A stretch of DNA of 64,000 nt, taken from NCBI GenBank assembly GCA_950097015.1, contig CATNEN010000033.1:4035501-4099500 (forward strand), read 5' to 3'. A program made the position numbers and the translations under genes. Of the stretch, positions 58,495-64,000 are shown one piece after another; the stretch's first letter is position 1, and every line of letters begins with the position of its first letter. The DNA comes from Macrostomum hystrix. Its lineage: Eukaryota > Platyhelminthes > Macrostomidae. A model generated the notes under the pieces. The model worked only from the letters and a program-made list of their open reading frames with translations, did not search any database and had not been told where the DNA came from.

Positions 58495-60022
58495 GACTCT
58501 TATACCAGGCGTTGGTTTAAAGTGAGAAAGAGAAAATATGTTCAATAGATATCGACCACTTTTTTATAGAAACTTCACGAACTTTTCTCTGTCTGTTTAT
58601 AGAATGCAACGAAACTGAAAGGTGAGATTTTTTCAACACATTATGAACCAACCTGGACAATAACATTAATTTGAAAAATGAAAATGGTAAATTTACACAA
58701 GTTTTGCTTTTTAGAAAATAAAATAATATAAAATCACTTAAAAAGTGGAAAAAAATGTAAGTGATTCTGTCCAATGGCTAACTGCACATCAGAACTCTTA
58801 TTTTATGAACTCAGAATATTTATTTCTTTTTACTTTGCAAAAAGTTATAGGTTGTCAATGTAACATACAAATATCTGTTAATGCTTTTGGGCTTAACCTG
58901 CTTCTGATAAAAATAAAGTTAGAAGTTAAATATAAAAAGACAAAATATCTAATTTTGTTAAATTAGGCCTTTTGTTTATCTTTATTAAAAACATAAGTAG
59001 AATTTCATAATAAGAATTGTTTATCTGACCACCAACTTGTCCTATTTATCTCCACTCTCTAATAGGCATACTCTCACTTATCATTTTATACATTAAATAA
59101 ATATTTGTTAAGTTTCCATCAAAGTAATACATATAGGTAAGTCATAAATACTTAGCCTGAATCCAAACATGGATTCCAAAAAATCTTTTTTAATATCAAT
59201 TTTTATTTTAAGAAGCTCCTGACCAAAAAATCCTATTAAATGATCCAATGATCCAAGCAAATGGACCACAATGGATTGAAACATAAAATGTATATAGCCA
59301 ATTAAAGTGTCCTAATTAAGTCAGCATAGATGTAGATACAATTATATAGGCTTAGGTTTATATAGCCTATAAGCCCTAGGGGCCAAGATGTAATGGTAAC
59401 AGTTGTTTTGTCTGCTTGACACATATCTTAGTTTGGATTAAAGGATGAGAATATATTTTACTAATTGAGATCTTTAAAACTTCTAAAAAATGTTTCCCTT
59501 TTAAAATTGATGTTTCATTTGTATTTATGATTTTTGCTATTATTTAATTTAGGCAAATGCTATCAATCCCAATTCCTTTAAAATATTTCAATTAGCCACA
59601 ACCTACAAATGGTCCTCAACTGGACCCTGTATTTGGTCACTTTGTCAACTAGCCAATCAGGCCATCTTAAACTATGGTCAATTAGTCAACTATCCAATTA
59701 TGCATTAACTGCATACATACTATATTACATTGCTGTCATACTATACAGCATACTGTATAGTTAGTCTGTAGTTGAGGGCCAAAAGTTAAAGGCATAAAAT
59801 AGTTACATATATACAAACTTTTGTAACTAACTATATATCAAAGTGAGCACATTATAGTGCCCACACAATGGGCCAGGATGGATTACAATAAACTCAACTA
59901 TGCTATATTGTCTATTGTATTGCATCCCTCCTCCTTTCTCATTTCAGTAAGATGGACTGGCTCCTTTAACAGACCTGCTTCAAGAGTGTACAGTTCAACT
60001 AAGAAGCTAGCAGCATTGGATC
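58495..60022. other. AT-rich spacer, no gene seen
   Basis: Low-complexity A/T-rich DNA upstream of the PAIP1-like gene. No feature recognised beyond the word GTCACTTTGTCAAC at about 59636, which recurs at about 60737 and 60779. Confidence 0.5.
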
Positions 60023-60421
60023 CTAGACACTTCGTCATCCACTTGGAAGGTAGGACACTTCGTCATCTAGCCAATTGGCATGCTCTAAAGTTTGGTCAGT
60101 TCATCATCTACTAATAACAAGCATCAATAAAGTATTGTCATCAATAAAGTGAGGGTGGGGTGGTAGGGCAGAGGTGTGAACACACTTCACACTCTAAATT
60201 GTCAAAAAGAGGTGTCAAACTGATTTCATTATAAGAGTTGAAAGATAGGTGCCAACATGATGTGAGGAGGTGGGGAGGGGTGGTTCTGTTTGACTTTGAA
60301 AACTTTTGTTTTATAGACGACAAAGTGTCCACAAGTCTAAGTGTCTTCGTTATCTACCCTCTGAGATATTGGACAGATCGTCATCTGGATGACGAAGTTG
60401 TAAGATGATGAAGTGTCCAGG
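60023..60421. repeat. Foldback-like region with repeated inverted motif
   Basis: GACACTTCGTCATC occurs at 60026 and 60055; inverted versions occur at about 60317 (GACGACAAAGTGTCC), 60387 (GGATGACGAAG) and 60404 (GATGATGAAGTGTCC). The outer copies could pair across about 400 bp. No target duplication was identified. Confidence 0.45.
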
Positions 60422-62336
60422 TACCAGCAGCCTTGACCATCACTGCATGTCACAAAAAAGTGTTACTGTCCAATAATTTTACCCTTAGTCTCTATCTATT
60501 TCTTATCGTGGCTATGATTCACTCACCACTCTTCAATTAATGTACATACAGTAGCTTATCGATTGCCCCACTCTATGTTGTTATTGTCAGCCATGCTCAC
60601 TCAGCTGTACCCCTGTCAAGACCCACCCCTCCCTTATCGGTTTATACTACCCTGTTAGTGCAATAAATAAACTGTTAAAGGCCTAGAGGCTAGAGCCTCT
60701 GCTGGAGTTTGCTGACCGTCACCTAAACCATGGCTGGTCACTTTGTCAACGACAAATTAGGGCACCCCTTAATTCTAGTCACTTTGTCAACCTTTGTCAA
60801 TCAAATGTGTAAAACTACAGGATTGACAGATTTCTAAATGGTAATATAAGCTTAGTGGAATTATCATTTTATGCTTTAGGGCCTACCAAATTACTAGTCT
60901 AGGCCTTGAACTTAATACTTGAACTTAAAAAGTACTTCTAGCGGTCCAGTAAAATTGGGAAATTTATACTGTCTATCTTGCTATAATAAATTAATAAATC
61001 CACAAATTGTAAAAATTGTTAGAGCTACATTGTAATATTAATTAACTATAGACATGAATTTTTCACCATAGAATTTTCTGTCATTAGGCATCAAACAAAT
61101 TAATCTTGTCAATATTTAAAAGTTGTCTTGCACTGTGTTCACGTTCTTTATTTGTTTCTTTTTAATAGCACACTTATGGGTTTCGGTTTCCGTGTTGTGT
61201 CTGTGTTTGTACTGTACCGTGTGTGATTATGCTTTAAATTGTTTCGTCGAAAATTAACGATCCAATATTTTGTTACCAAGCTAATGAGTAAAACAAAGAG
61301 AGTTATTGAGAAAGGTATAGAAACTTAGCTCGACGATACAGTACCGTTTTGTCACTGAGTTGAAAGATGCTAGTATTTTTGTTTCGATTTAACTGCAGCA
61401 TATTTTCAGTTTACGTTTTACTTTAGTTTGTTGGTCTAGCTCAGGGGTCGACAAACTCAGGCCCGCCTCATAGAGAAATTTAGAGATAGATGTACGAGTA
61501 TAAAATAACTTGTGTTGTTTTTCTATTTTTAAACTGCGACGGTCCTCTTCATTTTTTAGATTCGTGTATGTTTCATACACTAATTTAATCGTTGTTGTGT
61601 TACTATTTTTCTTCTAGCCCCATAAATTTTCTCTTTTAAAGCCTCGTCATTTGTTGCTATTTACACTTTTTAATCAAGACCCTTTCTCGGTTGGCCTCGA
61701 CGCTTCTATATCGAACAACTGTGTATCAATACAAGTGCAAAATAATTATCGGCCAAACCATAGGCGTCTTGTCTGAATTATAGCCCGTCATTTTTTATAT
61801 ATATTTCGAATTAATGGACCCTGGCGTTCAAAAGAAATTATCCATAGAAAGAATCACGTTTGAAATTAAAATAATGCAAAATAAGCACTATATTTTTGCC
61901 TAACAGGTGCTTGGCCTGAGCGATAAATTTTACCAGTTAGCTACTAGATGTAAACATAAGTTGATGCGGTTGATATTTGGACTGTATATTTGTTTGTAAA
62001 TCGAGCGATGCGATCTATCCGTATATGGGTATAGGAATTACGAGTACTTATACCTTTCGTCGATGTACTTTTAAAAAGAAGTTTTGAGAAACTGAGAGAA
62101 ACTACAAGCTATATTATTTCGTGCTTGTTGCGAATTCTAGCATACTTAGTTGTATAGTTTTACGAGCGAAGCTAAGTTTCAGTAAAACACATAGACAAAT
62201 AATTCGTTTTTAAGTGGCTTAAGTAGCTTTAGGAACGCTTGTCTCGTTCAGCTTAATTCCAAGTGGGTCGAAAGAGGCAGAATATTGTGCTCCTAAATTT
62301 ATTGGGCCGAATATAGCGAGACAGACCGAAAGAAGG
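60422..62336. other. Spacer, no gene seen
   Basis: AT-rich; includes AATAAATAAA near 60665. No coding exon recognised. The right end would contain the promoter of the next gene. Confidence 0.5.
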
Positions 62337-64000
62337 ATGTCTGATCGCAACAGCAGTAACAGCAGCAGCAGCAGCCAGACTGGGCTGGATGGCAACAGCA
62401 AGACTGTCCAGTGTGTCGGCACGCCGAGCAACGGAGTCTGCTTAGGGGACGAAATTTCCGACTGGCAGCAGTAAGTTGCAATATGAAATGCAGAACTTTG
62501 CTACCGTTTAAATCAAATTTTCTGGGTTTACGGCGCCTGCGTTCTTTTATTTTACTAACAAAAACAGGCCTTTTTGGAATTCGGATGTCTCATCTCAGAG
62601 GAGGCATATGCTGCTTGCGAAACGGGTGAGACTGAATTGGTTCATGAGGAACCTTCCGTTCCAAATGGCTGCTGATGTATTTCACTGACAGAATATCAGT
62701 TCTGTTCTTTAACAAAGCTCTAAAAATCTAACGAAAATGCAGAGAAATCCAGGGCAGGTCCTTTGCGACTCGTCGACTGTAAGTGGCTGGACACACAGCC
62801 AGAGCAATAACCAGCTGCAGGATTCTGGTTCTCGTGAGGCGGCTGAAAACTTTTCAAACGACAGATGTAGGAGTTTTTATTTACGTTTTTTTCATGAATA
62901 TGGTGTTTATATATCAATCAAAATCTATCAAAACTTCCGTTTCACGTGCTTGACATTGCTCATAATTTTATAGCCAAGCAATTTGATGAAGCGTTTGGCG
63001 AGGCCGGCTCCGATAGCCAAGCTGTTCAACCCCAGTCCCCGTTCACAAACGGCGAATTTTACGCTGACTCAAGCTCTGTGAGTAACTATTCACTACCTCA
63101 TTTTCATTTTTTCTATATGTACGTTTTCTCCTTGCTGTTGTTAACATGCACGACCTCCATTCTAAAGAATGCGAATCAGGACTGCAGCACCAAAATGTCA
63201 ACACCGCAAGGCGGTTGGAACAACTTAACGATTTCAAATTTAATCGAGAAGGCCATTATGGACTTCTGCTCAACGCGAACATTGGAAACAATGCGGCGCG
63301 CGTTTTCTGAATTCCCAGACGAGTTGGATCCGACACAGCACAATGGACGCCCAGGGGAACGCTCGGCTCTGGTCTCGCACACAGTCACCGGCGAGCTGGT
63401 GAAGGAGGGCATCATCATCGGAAATATTGACGTTTTTGCCCCTCAAGTGCACAAAGAGTTCTGCCTGAAGATGAAGGACAGCCTGGTGGAAGGCTTCCTC
63501 AATGACAGCGCAATCTTCCGCTCGATCTGCCTCCGGACCAAGTGCCAGCTGGAGATCACCCGGCGTCTGCTCAATAAGAAGCTCTGCGCCGGGGGCCGCT
63601 GGGTGAAGTTTCTTATTGTGCGCATCGTTGGTCCCAGCTTCCGCGCGATCAGCACCTGTGACAAGCTGCTGCAGAAGACGGTGCCAAGCTATATGGGCCG
63701 CATGGATTATAGTAGAACCGCTTGCTGTCGCATGTTCTTCCGCGAGGACATACCAGACAACACCACATTGTACCACAACATGCAGCGAACTGGTGGCACC
63801 TCGTACCGCTTCGGATCGCTGCGGCTTGACACACCGTACAAAACCACCGCGGCCAGAAACATTAGCAACTGTCCGTGGAAGAGCGGCGCAATGAAGGTCG
63901 GCAAACTGGCGTTCTCAGGCTCCGGATCTAACAAGTGCATGAAGCAGGTGTACCCAGGCTATGGCCACCTGAAAGTCACACCGATGGCACCCGAGTCCAA
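62337..64000 (+). CDS. Unknown conserved protein, paralogue copy 2 (runs off the window)
   Basis: Paralogue of the gene at 10260-11542; family not recognised. Proposed exons 62337-62470, 62601-62625, 62743-62778, 62821-62866, 62974-63077 and 63168 to beyond 64000, with a continuous frame. Ser/Gln-rich start (MSDRNSSNSSSSSQ), then DEAFGEAGSDSQAVQPQSP, then the large exon: LIEKAIMDFCSTRTLETMRR, LVKEGIIIGNIDVFA, LVEGFLNDSAIFRSICLRTK, LLNKKLCAGGRWVKFLIVRI, FREDIPDNTTLYHNMQRTGG and CMKQVYPGYGH. Exons 5-6 are well supported. The early exons are tiny and their borders uncertain (AGAG doublets make the acceptor ambiguous), and one intron would be only 42 bp. The C-terminus lies outside the window. 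Confidence 0.65.

Noticed and set aside
60446-60730. Possible solo LTR (TGTC start, AATAAATAAA inside)
   Set aside because: No matching end, target duplication or second copy could be found, and no retroviral-type coding region lies near.
1-64000. tRNA and rRNA genes
   Set aside because: Scanned for the GGTTCGAAT-type T-loop with a matching A-box and for conserved rRNA cores by eye; none was convincing. A covariance-model search would be decisive.

Overview
The window looks like nuclear DNA of an invertebrate, most likely a free-living flatworm (Macrostomum-like). Genes are split by GT-AG introns and coding exons are GC-richer than the AT-rich spacers. A small heat shock protein carries two alpha-crystallin domains, an architecture typical of Platyhelminthes. 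Species is inference; no rRNA, tRNA or mitochondrial marker was found.

Nine genes can be assigned to known families by reading exons with matching splice phases: a compact lipin phosphatidate phosphatase (295-3688, +), an ERI3-like 3'-5' exonuclease (4294-5802, -), the two-domain small HSP (8266-9557, +) with a perfect heat-shock element upstream, exocyst subunit EXOC3/Sec6 (15343-20131, -), an NR2C/NR2D (TR2/TR4/DHR78)-type nuclear receptor spread over 16 kb (22281-38532, -), TDP-43 (45094-47032, -), UBL5/Hub1 (49616-49837, -), sedoheptulokinase SHPK (50101-51995, -) and a PAIP1-like MIF4G protein with a PAM2 motif (56670-58494, -). They are housekeeping or regulatory genes with no shared pathway, although RNA metabolism recurs (ERI3, TDP-43, UBL5, PAIP1).

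Three further genes I do not recognise. A paralogous pair lies in opposite orientation at 10260-11542 (-) and 62337->64000 (+); long stretches of their last exons are almost identical in DNA while neighbouring stretches and introns differ, which suggests gene conversion. A four-exon gene with a basic N-terminus and a repetitive acidic tail lies at 11983-13855 (-). A tentative 62-residue two-exon gene (48467-48762, +) sits beside a 43-bp promoter-like tandem repeat.

About a quarter of the window is minisatellite DNA with 16-55 bp units. Nearly every intron longer than about 180 bp holds its own private array, whereas introns of about 110 bp or less hold none. The nuclear receptor gene is the extreme case: more than 10 kb of its 16 kb is tandem repeat. 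These arrays create long repetitive open frames that are not genes.

Mobile DNA: a 1.63-kb Tc1/IS630-type transposon with 125-bp inverted repeats and a frameshifted transposase (40971-42602), an RNase H remnant of a non-LTR retrotransposon (about 43230-43613), a 336-bp MITE-like element (54657-54992) and a foldback-like region (60023-60421). The intervals 5803-7176, 20141-22280, 38551-40968, 51996-54649, 55000-56549 and 58495-62336 contain no gene I can support.
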